Below, one piece after another: positions 1 to 11,627 of a stretch of 64,000 nucleotides of DNA (position 1 is its first letter; each line of letters begins with the position of its first letter). The notes beneath the pieces are model-generated. The model ran no database searches and had not been told where the DNA came from. It saw only the letters and a program-made list of their open reading frames with translations. Source of the DNA: Hypericum androsaemum (lineage: Eukaryota > Streptophyta > Magnoliopsida > Malpighiales > Hypericaceae); the NCBI GenBank assembly GCA_963995505.1, contig OZ023192.1:1766001-1830000 (forward strand). Direction: 5' to 3'. The translations under genes were made by a program, and so were the position numbers.

Positions 1-3000
1 GCAATTTGCAACAATCAAAACATTAGCATAGAGCTTCTGGTAACCAAATGTTGAATAACACAAGGAGAAGGAGACTTGTTTTCCGATAAACATTACAGCA
101 TGATCAGCCATCCTCTCCATTGTACTAATAACCCCCTTAACGTCATGCCGGTCCCAATACCTAAAGACAGCCTGCAACGTTCAGAAACACTTGAGAACCA
201 GAGAAGCTGCAACGAAAATCCAATGTAAATAGGCATTCAAAAGAGAACTCTTTGCAATGCCAATTTCTTTTCTGTATCAAGTCCATGAAGGAAGAGTAAA
301 TAGAAGACCTGACACACTCTGACACTCAAAAGCATAATCAATCCCGAGAAACAAGTAAAGATATTGGTAAAAAGATCACCTGTAACTTGGCTAAGCGAGA
401 ATACATTGTGCTGACAAATTGGTCATGAGGTTCCATAACATATGCAATAGCATCCTCGTCACTAGCAGAGACCGTCTCCTTCTCAAAAGATTTTGTGGAT
501 CTCTAATCCAAGAAACAAAACAGGGAACAATGATCATGCAACACAAACAACAATGACCAAGGTCAAATGAATGCAGTTGACTTTAACTCAAATCTTGTGA
601 TTCCCAAGGATTTTGTGCTTGGTTTGGTCTTCACAATTCTGCTAGGTATAATTTATATCACGATTACGAGAAAGAAGAGGCCAAAAAACTTGGTGCTTCA
701 ATGGCAATTGTGGGACTTGTAATCTTAATGCACATTCAACACTTTTTGCCACCAGATACAGAGACAAAAAGTCTCGTATTTCCTTTGAAAAATCTCTCAT
801 AGATACTAACATGGAACGATGAACTACAAAATGAGAACCGAAAGATCCTTGATTAAGACATGCAAATTAAAGGCACTCTTTTCCCTTTTATATGGCATTA
901 AACAGTAGATATCTTAATGTCGCATCCAATACCGAGCATCTCTGTTTTGTCAAATGGTTAGAAATCATAGATGTTGTTTGTAGGTGAGAGAGAAGCTTTC
1001 TCACTTGATTTAAGGGAAGCACGTTGTTCATAGATGGTGTCCCTGAGAAAACCCCAGTGGCTGGCCCATCAAAGTTCGATCTTCCCAGTTTATCCGTAGT
1101 TATAACAAGTTGTCGTCTTCTACCTGCATATTCTAATTTGCGTTAATAAACAGATTGAGCACAAGCATTCGAACAAAAACCAAAAGCACTGTACCTCTTC
1201 TTAAGACTTCTGCCGAGCTTCCATCCCGGTTGGCTTTGGGACCGCGAGGCTCATCTGGCACAAAGATTAAGTTTCAGCATGGAAGCATACTTTGCACATG
1301 GGAAACAGAATGATAAAAACCAGAAAATAATAATTCCAATAACAGACTTTAAAGATGGGAATACTCACAAATTTCTTCCTGATAGCTACCAGGAGCCTCC
1401 CTAGGGGAAGTATACTCATATCTAGAAACACCAATTGGTCTATCATCCTTGAGGTTTCTTTCGGCGTAGAGAAAGCCTTTGGCTGCAGGAACATTACTCC
1501 TGTCTGCAGCATCAGTTGATTCAGTATCCCTGAAACGAGCAGTGCGAAACTGCATTGAATCAGTTGGTTGTTCCATGTCATCTCTTGCGGTGGGAAATTT
1601 TCGCATTTCTGCTGCCTTCGCCTGCAACGAAAATGGCATGGTTCTTGCAGCAATACTAATTTCTTTTCTGGATTCAGCCACTTGCTCTGTCCTTTGAGTC
1701 TGGGGGACAATCACCGGTACAACATCAGTCTTGTTGAAGCTTGGAGCATTAGCTGCCGATTGGACCTTCATTTGATTCTTCTTGGGGGCTACTATGCTAG
1801 GAACCGTGATAGAACCAGTTGTAGCAGGCTTCGAACTGGTGTTCATATTGACCCTATGTGGTGTACTAGGTACACTTCCTGCGGCTTCAACCAGCACGGA
1901 TAACAAATAAGAAAGGTACGGGCAGAGTCGATGAAAGCAAAACCAAGAAGGTAGGTGGCCAGTAGCATACATTGTAAAGTTTTCAACTCTTCAACGGAGT
2001 CCTTCCGGGGATCTAAATTCTGAGAGAAAGATATCCTTCCAAGAGACTTTATTTCATTTGCCAATGAGTCTGAATTGTGAGAAACAGATAGCCTCCCCGA
2101 TCTATTCTTTGCAGTATTCTCGCTCAGAATTGATTGGTTCCCACTGGCACCAGATTTGGATTCCACATGACCATTACGACGGGTATTACTACCAATTGCA
2201 TATGGTTCAATCCTCTGGAAAAAAACATAAGTGAATGCAGTTAATTAGCGTGGCTTTGAGATAGCTCTAAGCATAACTGGAAACTGAAAACAAGTACAAG
2301 CAATGTAAGATTTCAATAACAAGTGCAATTACCGAGATGTCTACAACCCACACTCCAACACAGCTTTGGTTATATGAGCATCCGAGAAGCTTTCCTTCTT
2401 GAACACTAAGATCTGACAGTTTGGACCACCCCACATCCACAGTATCATGGCATCTTATTGGTTCCCAAGAGAAGACCTAAGGTGCCACAAAATAGTGTCA
2501 AAACCAAACGAAGAGAGAGGAAGACCTTATATCCGTGAATCAAAATGACCAAGAGAACGAAAGAGTTACTTTAAGATTTTCGTGCAACCCGCAAAGTAGA
2601 GTGCGCCCATCAGGATTGAAGGCCAAACATCGTACACCGGTTGTCTGAAATAGATGCAGAAAAGATCTACCTGAATAATTTCTTCAATTCTATCTTGCAA
2701 CCAGCTACAACAACAGTAGAAGTCGAGTGGTACTGCAAAACATTAATACCTCAGGCCCAGCTGAACCAATCAGCTCGAACGTTTCCAGATCCCAATATTT
2801 AACAGTTTTATCAGCAGAACCTACAGAACGACAAAGCAAGTCAGTACTTACAAAACCATGCTGCAAACTGAGTATTGGTAAATAAATTGTCTCATTCCTC
2901 CCATTGATTATGCAAATACAAGAAGGAAGTCAGCTTAAAACTTCTTCTGATCTAGAAACTAATTTCATCGGCATAATTGGTTCACATCAATCTCTGCTAG

Positions 3001-4644
3001 ACCAGTAAAAACATAATGAAGCACGAAGGAAATAAAGAGCATGTTCCAATTTATGAAAGAGTAATAACCACAAGAGGGACAGATAAAATTCTGAAAAAAC
3101 AGAGATATCAGTTGAGATCCTTTTGGCCAGAGAAAACAATGATTATCACCATCCATTCGTAAAAAGACAAGAAAAAGGTAGAGATAATCTATTCTAACAA
3201 TTACAGCATTGAAAATTAGGCCACCATGAGAAAGACTAAACATAGGGGAAGGATTTCCGATCAATATGGAACTGAAAGGCATAGATTGGACATACTGGAA
3301 AGGACAAAATCATAGAAAAGTGTATGTAATACTAACCAGTCGCCAGCAAAAATTCATGCGGATGAAAATCTATGCACTGAACCTGGCCCTCGTGATACTT
3401 GAAGTCATGCAACAACTTCCCAGCAGTCAAATCCCAGAGCTGCAAAATTAGTGCATACAAACAGGGCATCAAAAACAAGACGAAGCTAGAGACAGGCCGT
3501 ATATGTTTGCTGTCCACATTTAAGAAAGAGATATGACTGAATCGTGCAGCTAGCTGCACCAATCTGGTGCTCAACAGACCATACAGTGTCCTTATCAACA
3601 AGCCTGAAATGGCATCAAAATGCTTACAGTGGCAACAAGATAGGGAACTAATTATAACCTTGACAGTGTTGTCTTCTCCACCCGAAACAATCCAACGGCC
3701 ATCTGGAGTAAATCTAATCGCATTCACTCCTCGTGTGTGACCCTTGTATGTGTGTATACAGTCCTTCTTCCTGATATCCCAAATTTTAAGATTTGTATCC
3801 AAAGAACCAGATGCGAAAAATTCCCCGAAAGGGTGAAAGTCCACAGATATACAGTTGGACCGGTGTCCGGTCAGCGTGCGAACAACTGCACGCATGAACA
3901 AACTAATTTTCAGCAACTGAAGAAGCAACAGGAACATATGCAAATGCAATTCAACAAGTTTAATATCACAGAAGCATACTTTTTGCTTCCTCCAAATCCC
4001 AAAGCTTGACTGTACCACTTGCAGCTCCTGCTGCTACTATAACTTCAGAAGCATCAAAGCCCACTGAATCAATCCCACTAGTATGACCAGACAAACTCTG
4101 CACGAGAAGCACAGAGCAATAAACATTAGCATTCCATCACTCAACATTGAAAGGAATGCACATCATCAATCGGTTCGAGAACTAACCACTATCGCATTGG
4201 GCTTACCAATAGCCCAGAGATTAACCTTGTGATCTTCTCCTCCCGTCACTAGAAGCCGCGACGATTTTCTCCCTATCTTTAGACAATTCACACTCGAAGA
4301 ATGCGCCACAAACTCCTCTTTGTTTTAACATAGGTTAAACAAGTCAAGGCTTAAACAACAGCAGCCATTTCTAGCAGCCGGACAAAAAAAACAAAAACAA
4401 ACTAATGGCATTGAGAAAGCAGCAAAACCACAGTAACCATCAAGTCCAAAAAGATCTAAGAGAATGCCAGATCAAGAAAACATACAAAAGAAACATTCTT
4501 TCGCAAAATAACCAAAAACCCTACAAATTAAACACCTAAAAATCAAATTCCCCACAACACCCCCACCAAAACACACAACAACTACAACAGCAAGCAAGGG
4601 GTAGCAAAAAGGATACGCAGCTTGTAAGCTCGTTTGGTGGTCAT
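1..4644 (-). CDS. KTN80: Katanin p80 WD40 subunit B1 homologue (3' end outside window)
   Basis: Regulatory subunit of the microtubule-severing enzyme katanin; it targets the p60 ATPase to microtubules in the cytoplasm. Fourteen exons are visible on the minus strand: 4617-4644, 4190-4317, 3980-4097, 3659-3885, 3337-3439, 2750-2820, 2570-2644, 2333-2476, 1971-2214, 1369-1884, 1195-1254, 1005-1123, 380-502 and 97-171. They sum to 677 in-frame codons; the rest lies beyond the left edge. The N-terminus begins [18 protein letters not shown]40 repeats follow over about residues 10-300, with [22 protein letters not shown] and [17 protein letters not shown] as repeat cores and [10 protein letters not shown] and [10 protein letters not shown] as WD strands. 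A Ser/Pro-rich linker (exons 9-12) leads to the start of the con80 (p60-binding) domain, with [18 protein letters not shown] and [19 protein letters not shown]. The exon 9/10 junction is the least certain: the acceptor at 1885-1887 keeps the frame, the stronger-looking one 6 nt downstream does not. A MULE sits about 500 bp upstream of the start codon. Confidence 0.93.
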
Positions 4645-5133
4645 TGCAAGGATTTCAAACTCGGACAAACCAAACCCAACTTGTAACAAGAAGAAACGAA
4701 GCAGCCCCTCTGCTTCCTCATCCAAAAGAGAAGTTAAAAATCGGGTCTTGGAAACTAAATTCGACCCGTTTAAGCAGATCTCAGGAACCCAAATCCCATT
4801 TGGTGAAAAGATTGGAACTTGCTTGGATCAGAGACGTGAAGAACCCCCAAAGGGCATTGCATTAGCTAGTAGTAGTTGGTTGGTGGGCCGCTTTCTTTTC
4901 TCCCTCTTTCTTCTTTAATTAGCTTGAACTCCACCGACTTGTGTTTGGTCCTCCTTGGGTTCTTTCTTGCTTCTTCTTCTTCTTCTTCTTCTTGTCGTTG
5001 GAGGGTTTCTGTTCTTTTGAGTTGAGGAAACGTCCCGCTTCTTCCAACCTTGTGAATGTATTTAAGAAGGAAGGGAAGGATTTTTGAAATGGGGGAAATA
5101 TCAAAAATCTGAGGAGTTTTAATGATGAGTGTA
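4645..5133 (-). promoter_or_regulatory. KTN80 leader and proximal promoter region
   Basis: Sequence immediately upstream of the KTN80 start codon. It contains a TTC microsatellite at about 4970-4995 on the plus strand (GAA on the gene strand). I saw no unambiguous TATA box. The 9-bp target duplication of a MULE ends this stretch at 5134, so any distal promoter elements are separated from the gene by that insertion. Confidence 0.4.
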
Positions 5134-5142
5134 AATATTTAT

Positions 5143-6217
5143 GGGCAAATTACCCTCACATCCCTGAGGTTTGGTCACCCTCCCCCTAGGGTCCCTGACT
5201 TTTGGAAAAAGATTGTCCCGTCCCTAAGTTTTGATGATAATAGACTCTCGGGTCCCCGGCTGACGTCATCGGCTCTTTTTTTCATTTTTGGTCATGGAAA
5301 TGACCAAAATACCCTTAAACAAAAAATACAAAGCCCATGAAGACAAAAACACTAAACCTAAAAATCAATCAAAAATCAAAATTCACCATCCTCTCCGTCT
5401 CTCCTTCTTCCACAATTAGACAAAGCCCATGAAGATGAATTCAACAGACCAATTAGACAATTGTCTACTAACAATCGTCTACTCCATTGGCGTTGCCCGT
5501 CGCTGTGGTGGAATCGTGAAGGAGAAGGTCAGGGAATCGTGAGGTCTCTTCTTTTCTCCTTAAAGCGGCTTCCGTCGCCGACGAGCACATTGGTGAGATC
5601 CCGGCGTCGCTTTATGCCAGCAGGCTTCCAGGAGATAGGGCTTACACGGAGGGCATGCGAGAGAGAGAGAGAGACGCCGACGCCGATGAGGAGCGGTTGC
5701 CGGAGGTTGCCGCTTGTCGTCGTCGACTTGTGAACCTGCTTGTTCCTGGTGTTTTCTCAATGGGGGAGCCGGCCAATGGGGGAGCGGGAGGGGAGGGGAG
5801 CGGGCGGGAGTGGGAGGGGGGAGAGCGGGAGGGAGCGGGCGGGAGGAGGGGGGAGGAGGAGGGGAGCGGGCGGGAGGAGGGGGGAGGAGGAGGGGAGCGG
5901 GTGGGAGCGGGCGGGAGGAGGGGGGGAGGAGGAGGGGAGCGAGCGGGAGGGAGCGGGCGGGAGGGAGTGGGCGGGAGGAGGGGGGGAGGAGGAGGGGAGC
6001 GGGGTAAAAGGTTGAAGAAGGTATAAAAAATTATTTTTTGTTTAAGGGTATTTTGGTCATTTCCATGACCAAAAATGAAAAAAAGAGCCGATGACGTCAG
6101 CCGGGGACCCGAGAGTCTATTATCATCAAAACTTAAGGACGGGACAATCATTTTCCAAAATCCAGGGACCCTAGGGGGAGGCTGACCAAAGTAGAGGGAT
6201 GTGAGGGTAATTTGCCC
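5143..6217. mobile_element. Non-autonomous Mutator-like element (MULE A), 186-bp TIRs
   Basis: The terminal inverted repeats are 5143-5328 and 6032-6217 (186 bp each), nearly identical apart from a few differences near the tips. Termini begin GGGCAAATTACCCTCACATC. They are flanked by a perfect 9-bp target duplication AATATTTAT at 5134-5142 and 6218-6226, the Mutator hallmark. The 703-bp interior has no transposase. Its left part has a GC-rich, coding-like open stretch around 5560-5740 that I could not identify; its right part is a G-rich minisatellite. Long proline- or glycine-rich ORFs here are by-products of that repeat. Confidence 0.93.
5760..6005 (+). repeat. G-rich minisatellite inside MULE A
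   Basis: About 245 bp built from imperfect repeats of GGGAGGAGGGGGGAGGAG and GGGGAGCGGGCGGGA blocks, almost free of C and T except for CGGGCGGG spacers. Many runs of three or more G lie within 7 nt of each other, so the plus strand meets the usual G-quadruplex pattern many times over. Confidence 0.85.
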
Positions 6218-6226
6218 AATATTTAT

Positions 6227-6957
6227 TTGTAAGTTTTGGACCAAACTCCTCGAATGAAATGAGCAGAAGACAAGTGGAATGGTTTGTGTGTTTTGTAAGA
6301 AGTGGGACAATAGGAAGAGAGATTATTAGGGCAGGGGCATATTGGCTGTGTTTAGGGTATCTATTAGATGTTAATGTAACAGAGAATGAGGAGAGAAAGT
6401 AGGGTTTTTTTCTTCTCAAAACTACTTGATATATGAATATGAATATTTATTGGCCGACTAATTTAGACTATATGGGCTTGATAATTAAACAATGGCAAAA
6501 TTATTTCAACTAGTATTTAACATTGTTACATTATCAAAATTCTAACTCGAAACATTGTCAACAAGAGCAGGTCTTTAACGATGAGGTTGGTTCAAGTAGT
6601 AAATAATACAAATTTATTTCAACAGATTTTGACTTCAAGTCTTTCGAATACAAAAAATATCATTGGATTTAATAGTACTCAAGTGTGTTTAAGTGATTCA
6701 CCATTGAGAGTAGGTGCTTTAGGTACATGGGGTAAGGTGTGTTTTTTGGTCTCTTTCTCAATGATTATGTTCATCTTCTTTGTTACTGGTTTGGATTTTG
6801 GTGATTAGCTTGATTTGGTGTTAATTGTTAAACTTCCTTATTTTTTTGGGTGTGAAGAGTTGGAAGCAAACGTTACTAATTATATAATGGTAGTGGTGGG
6901 CTTATTTGAAAAGTTAGGGTTACGTGTGACAATGACCCTAGATTCTCTCCCTTTTTT
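6227..6957. other. Intergenic AT-rich DNA
   Basis: I see no gene in this stretch between MULE A and the hAT-like MITE. Short ORFs (6581-6808, 6815-7066) have no recognisable protein similarity and no coding signature. Confidence 0.4.
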
Positions 6958-7394
6958 CATGGTTTTAAAACCCGGCCCGGAGCTACGACCTGGAATTCCT
7001 ACCATTTTTTGGGTCGGTCTGACCGGTCCGACCAAAAATATTTTTATTTTTAAATATTTTAAATAATATATATATGTATGTTAAAATATACTTATTTTTC
7101 ATACAAAAAAAAAGTAGACTTAATTTTTTATCTCTCCACTCTATAAATCTACTTTTTTATTTATTTATTACTTTATAAACTTTTCAAATCAATTTTTTTT
7201 CCTCGAAAACTACCAAAAAAGTCAATTTCGCCCATTTTTGTACTAACCGGGTTCAACCGGTCAGGGTGGATCTCAAAATTGGTCCGACCAGATTTAGTCC
7301 AGTTAGTACATACCCCGGTCAAAAGCCTAAAAACGATCCGGTCTTGTGCCCATTTCACGGTCCAACCGGTCAGACAGCATTTTTTAAAACCATG
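6958..7394. mobile_element. Putative hAT-like MITE with CCGGTC-rich ends
   Basis: The ends form a short inverted repeat: CATGGTTTTAAAA at 6958 and its complement finishing at 7394. A 7-bp direct repeat CTTTTTT flanks it at 6951-6957 and 7395-7401. Subterminal regions carry repeated GGTCGGTCTGACCGGTCC-like motifs in both orientations around an AT-rich core. The homopolymer content makes the target duplication weaker evidence than at the other elements here. Confidence 0.55.
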
Positions 7395-7600
7395 CTTTTT
7401 TCAAATAAAAATATTCGTAGCTTATGCATTTCATTTCTTTTCCAAAAGAGAAATATTAAAGCAGGTGGCAATTACCAAACACACCAAAAAAGGATATTTT
7501 AGAAATATAAAAAAGGGAAATTACCAACTTACCTAATAATAGGATGGCTTCAATAAGCCTCCACTATGCATACAAGGGTTCTAGGCCATGTTTTTTAAAA

Positions 7601-8516
7601 GGAAAAAGTACAATTTTATACCTTGTAGTATCGCACTTTTCGTGATAAGACCATGTGATTTAAAAAATATCAATAAGATCTAAGTTATTTTAATTTTTAA
7701 CAGGCTACGTTCCCACTCAAGTTCGGGCAACTTCCGAACCTAGCTGGACTGCCACGATGCTTTTTTTATTATGACATGGCAAGTGAATAGGTGAGTTAAT
7801 GGATGAATCATCTCCCTAATTTTTTATTTGCTCAAGAACCCTCTTTTTCTTGAAAATCAAAAGCTGAGTGGGCAACTGACTTCTTTCTCCCTCTTCCTTT
7901 CTTCTTTCTCATAAACTTCCATTAAAAATCCTCAAAAAGAAGACCTGTCACCAGGAACACCAAATCCATCCAAGACCTGTCGACACTAGATACGGTTACC
8001 CAACCTAGATCCGAAGCCGAGGAGCCCATGCCCAGGCCTAGATCCAAAGCGGCAGCGGCCCGGTTGTTGTTCGCCATGTCGTTCTCGTCAACCTCATCGT
8101 TCAAGCAAGCGTCGTCCGAGTATTCTCATAGTAGTTTCCCCTTAATGGAGAAGAAGAGAGAAGGAAGATGAAGGTTGGTCTTATAGGGCTCATGGGATAA
8201 AGTTTGGTTGATGTCTCCGCCGTGGATGAGTTCCCTGGAAAGGACCCTCCTGTGGCTGGGCGAGTTCAAGCCATCGATGGTCTCCTGCTTCGTCGTCACG
8301 ACGGTGAAGGACCCAACAGCAGAGGGAGCAGGAGGCAAGACACTGGGCACTTTTGTATGACGTGTCAATCCAGCTAGGGTAAGAAGTTTTCTGAACCTGA
8401 ACAAGATCGTAGCCTGATAAAAATTAAAACAATTTAGACCTGATTGATAGATTTTAAACCATATGGTCATATTGCAAAAAGTGTGATATTACAAGGTATA
8501 AAATTGTACTTTTTCC
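7601..8516. mobile_element. Non-autonomous MULE-type element (MULE B)
   Basis: Inverted termini begin GGAAAAAGTACAATTTTATA at 7601 and the complement ends at 8516. Similarity continues inward for about 110 bp with divergence, for example ATGTGATTT against ATATGGTTT. The flanks TTTTTAAAA (7592-7600) and TTTCAAAAA (8517-8525) are only a 7/9 match as a target duplication, consistent with an older insertion. The interior contains minus-strand ORFs at 7922-8104 and 8126-8470, the first with an LDLGLG string, but neither could be assigned to a family. Confidence 0.7.
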
Positions 8517-8710
8517 TTTCAAAAATGGATTGGCGGGTAATTCAAATTTTGCTCGTCTGTCAGTCCGAACTAATCGGTCAAATTAAAAAAATTTCTTTAA
8601 AGTATTATGTTATTAATATACTTAATGTTAAAATTTTAAAATATCGTTTACTTTTATTACAAATTTTATCATTTAAAAATACCAACATTTTTTCTCTATC
8701 TAAAAAATTA

Positions 8711-9961
8711 GGAAAAAGTCTATTTTAGTACCCTGTGGTTTGGACCTTTGACACATAAAGGTTTGTGGTTTTAAACTCATCAAAGAGGTCCCTTGTGGTT
8801 TCTCGTACTCATCAATTAAAGGCTCGGATAGATGTCCGAGCCTAATCAGCATCCTTGTCATTTGCCATGTCAAAATGTCGATTTTTTTATCCTACATGGC
8901 ACACCACGTAAGATTAAACCTTTACTCAGATTTGATGACGTGGCAACTAAAAAAAATCCATTTCTTTATTTAAAAGTTCCTGCCCCCATTTCCTATGACA
9001 TGAAGCTAAAATGAATAACAAAAAAAAAGAGAGAGAATTGGGGAAACCGTCGTTTCCTTGCTCCCTTGGTCGGAAATCGTCGCTGCCAAGACCTTTCCTC
9101 CTCTGTCCCGAACCAAAGAATCGGAGATGGTGTAATTCTCGAATCCTCTGCCTCCTCCATTCTCCCTCTTCTTCTTCTTCTTATTCTATTTCTGTTGGTA
9201 ATTGTAATTTGTTGGAATCGGCGCTGGCGTTGTACCACATTTCTTTACCCCTTTTTAAACCCCCTTTTTTTATATCAGCCGATCTTCACCACTTCGAGCG
9301 CCATCACCGGCAGGAAGCTCTGCCACCTCCACCACCAATTGGGTTCTCGGCCCACTATCGCCATCTCCTCTCCTTTCCTCCTGAATCGCCATCCCGGTAC
9401 CCAGTTGGACTTCCTCGCCGGTGTTTATAAGGAGTGGGGGTTCCTCTTGTAGGGGGCGATTTACCTTCTTTTTGTAAGCCATGGAGAGGAGGAGCTCTTC
9501 GCTTCACAATTAGAAAAACGATGGAGCTGGGTTGAGAGGGAGGAGCAATCGACGAAGATGACTGAATTGACAATGATTCACTGGCAGTCCCGACCGGAAT
9601 CGATATAATCGACGACAGATCTTAGCATTGCTGGTGTACCCAGTCCCGACCAACGTCGTCGTTAGTGGCGGTTGTTTGTGGTTGAATTGGGAATATAAAA
9701 AGGGTTTGAAAAAAAAGAGAAGAAATGGAGATTATTTGGTTTTTAAAAAATTGCCACATCATCAATTCACGCCATGTAGGAATAAAAATATCGTCGTTCC
9801 GACATGGCGAGCAACAAAGATGCTGACTAGGCTCGAACATCTATCCGAGCTTTTAATTGATGAGCCCGGGAAACCACAGGGGACCTCTTTGATGAGTTTT
9901 AAACCACAAACCTTTAAGTGTCAAAGGCTCAAACCACAGGGTATTAAAGTAGACTTTTCCC
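8711..9961. mobile_element. Non-autonomous MULE (MULE C), perfect 9-bp TSD
   Basis: The left end GGAAAAAGTCTATTTTAGTA at 8711 pairs with the complement of the right end at 9961 (GGGAAAAGTCTACTTTAATA). Terminal inverted-repeat similarity runs for roughly 200 bp, including the GGCTCGGATAGATGTCCGAGC region. The 9-bp target duplication AAAAAATTA is perfect (8702-8710, 9962-9970). The interior, about 9020-9700, is GC-richer with several short ORFs in many frames; none is recognisable. No transposase is present. Confidence 0.9.
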
Positions 9962-9970
9962 AAAAAATTA

Positions 9971-10795
9971 TTTTCTAAAAAAATCTACGTGCTTCAACCG
10001 CCTCCGAATTTTGGTATTAAAACCGATCCGGTCCCAGAGTCAGGTCGCATTCCGAACAAGTCGGACCATGGAGACTAGGACTACAATTGCAAGGTCTCCC
10101 TCCGTTTGACAAATCAAAATCAAATCACATTAGCTGAAATTATCATGCTTGGCCCCGCCAATGCCATCACACCTTTCATTAATTCACCTCGTAGACTTTT
10201 TTCCATTATTGTGTGTCTTGATGCTTTATCATCTTCATCTTCATCTTCTAATTGAGTTTCTGAATTAAAAAATGTTGATTTATGGGTTAGCCTGAAAGTA
10301 ATTGTGTTTATTCCTTCTTTTATGAAATCAGTGGGAACCACACTGTGCACAAGGTAATGATTTCCCACCTCAATTCTACTTTCATTGGATGTTCCAAAAA
10401 ATTCTACTTTCATTTGAATTGCTCAATTTTCGTTCCAAATTCTATTGCTTAGGTGGGTACCAAAAAGTCATTAAAAAGTACATCTTAGAATTTTAATATT
10501 CAAAAATTCAAGAATTCAAAACAAAATTAAAATCTTGAAGGTATAAGTAAGTAAAATTTATTTTTTGCTGAAGTATATTTTACTATCATATGATTTCGTC
10601 CTTTGACATATTATTAACTTGTGATTTTAAATTATCTGACCATGTGACAAAGATTTTACCCCCACTGACAAATAAATTTTTTGAGTTATCTAACGTGTCA
10701 TGTTATGTCATTAATTTTATCTATTTCATATTTTGATTTATCATAGGCAAAACATGATAAATATGAATTCAACCTAGATGAACCATACATATAGT
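9971..10795. other. Intergenic DNA, CCGGTC-type repeat remnant then AT-rich
   Basis: Up to about 10090 the sequence resembles the right part of a CCGGTC/GGACC-rich repeat into which MULE C inserted. Beyond it is AT-rich DNA. A 97-residue minus-strand ORF at 10120-10413 has an acidic EDEDEDD patch but no family I recognise. Confidence 0.35.
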
Positions 10796-11619
10796 TAGGG
10801 ATGGCAAAAAGACCCAGTGGATCAGACCCTTACCCTACCCCATGGATCTTAGGGTCTATGGGTCTTGGGTAAGGTTTGGGTTTGGGTCTATCTATTTAGA
10901 TAGGGTCCAGATTTGGATAGGGTCCATATAAACCCAGACCCAGACCGTACCCATAGACCCATTAATTAGACCATACCCTAGTTAGACCCTACTTAGATCC
11001 ATATTTATTATATTGCTAAGATAATTATAATACATCCGTAAAAAAATAAGCGCACAAAAAAACCCTAATATAATACTATTTTTTAAATTTACATGTCCAA
11101 TATTATATGACTAATTAAGTAATTAATTTTTTTTGTAGACACAGAAGCTACCAAGAAGAGTTAGATTACAAGAGCAAGAAGATGATCGAGAAGACTTGTT
11201 CAAAAGTAGCTTGAAAATTTAGAAAGAAATTATTTTGAAGTTGTAACTTTATATTATGCAAGAACACTTATAAGTTTTAGTTTTCGATTGACGAGGTAGC
11301 CGTATGTGTTTCATTTATGTTCAACCAGTTAGTTTATAGTTTATTCTCAACTTTAATTTGAGATTATTATTTTATGACATTATTACATAGACTTTGATTT
11401 TTTTTATTTGGATTATATTGAAATAATAAAAGTATCTTGTAAGTAATTATCAAAAAGATAGAATGTTAAAGAATCGGACCCTATGTAGACCCTGGATCTC
11501 TTGGAAGATAGGATATGAGTCTAACAATAAAAAATTTGTAAAATCGATGATAGGATATGAATCTAACTCCAAAAACTAGGACATAAATTAGATCCTACCA
11601 ACACCCTATGCTATCCCTA
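10796..11619. mobile_element. Non-autonomous hAT element, perfect 8-bp TSD
   Basis: The left terminus TAGGGATGGCAAAAA at 10796 and the right terminus, the complement of TAGGGATAGCATAGGG ending at 11619, are the imperfect inverted ends typical of plant hAT elements. The 8-bp target duplication CATATAGT is perfect (10788-10795 and 11620-11627). Subterminal regions have dense GGGTCTA/TAGACCC repeats in both orientations, the usual hAT transposase-binding arrangement. The interior is AT-rich and lacks a transposase. Confidence 0.93.
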
Positions 11620-11627
11620 CATATAGT

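Noticed and set aside
5642..6310. 222-residue proline-rich minus-strand ORF and several glycine/arginine-rich plus-strand ORFs
   Set aside because: They are translations of the G-rich minisatellite and TIR of MULE A; frames stay open only because the repeat lacks T and A.
10120..10413. 97-residue minus-strand ORF as a gene
   Set aside because: No recognisable domain, no splice or promoter context, and it adjoins transposons.
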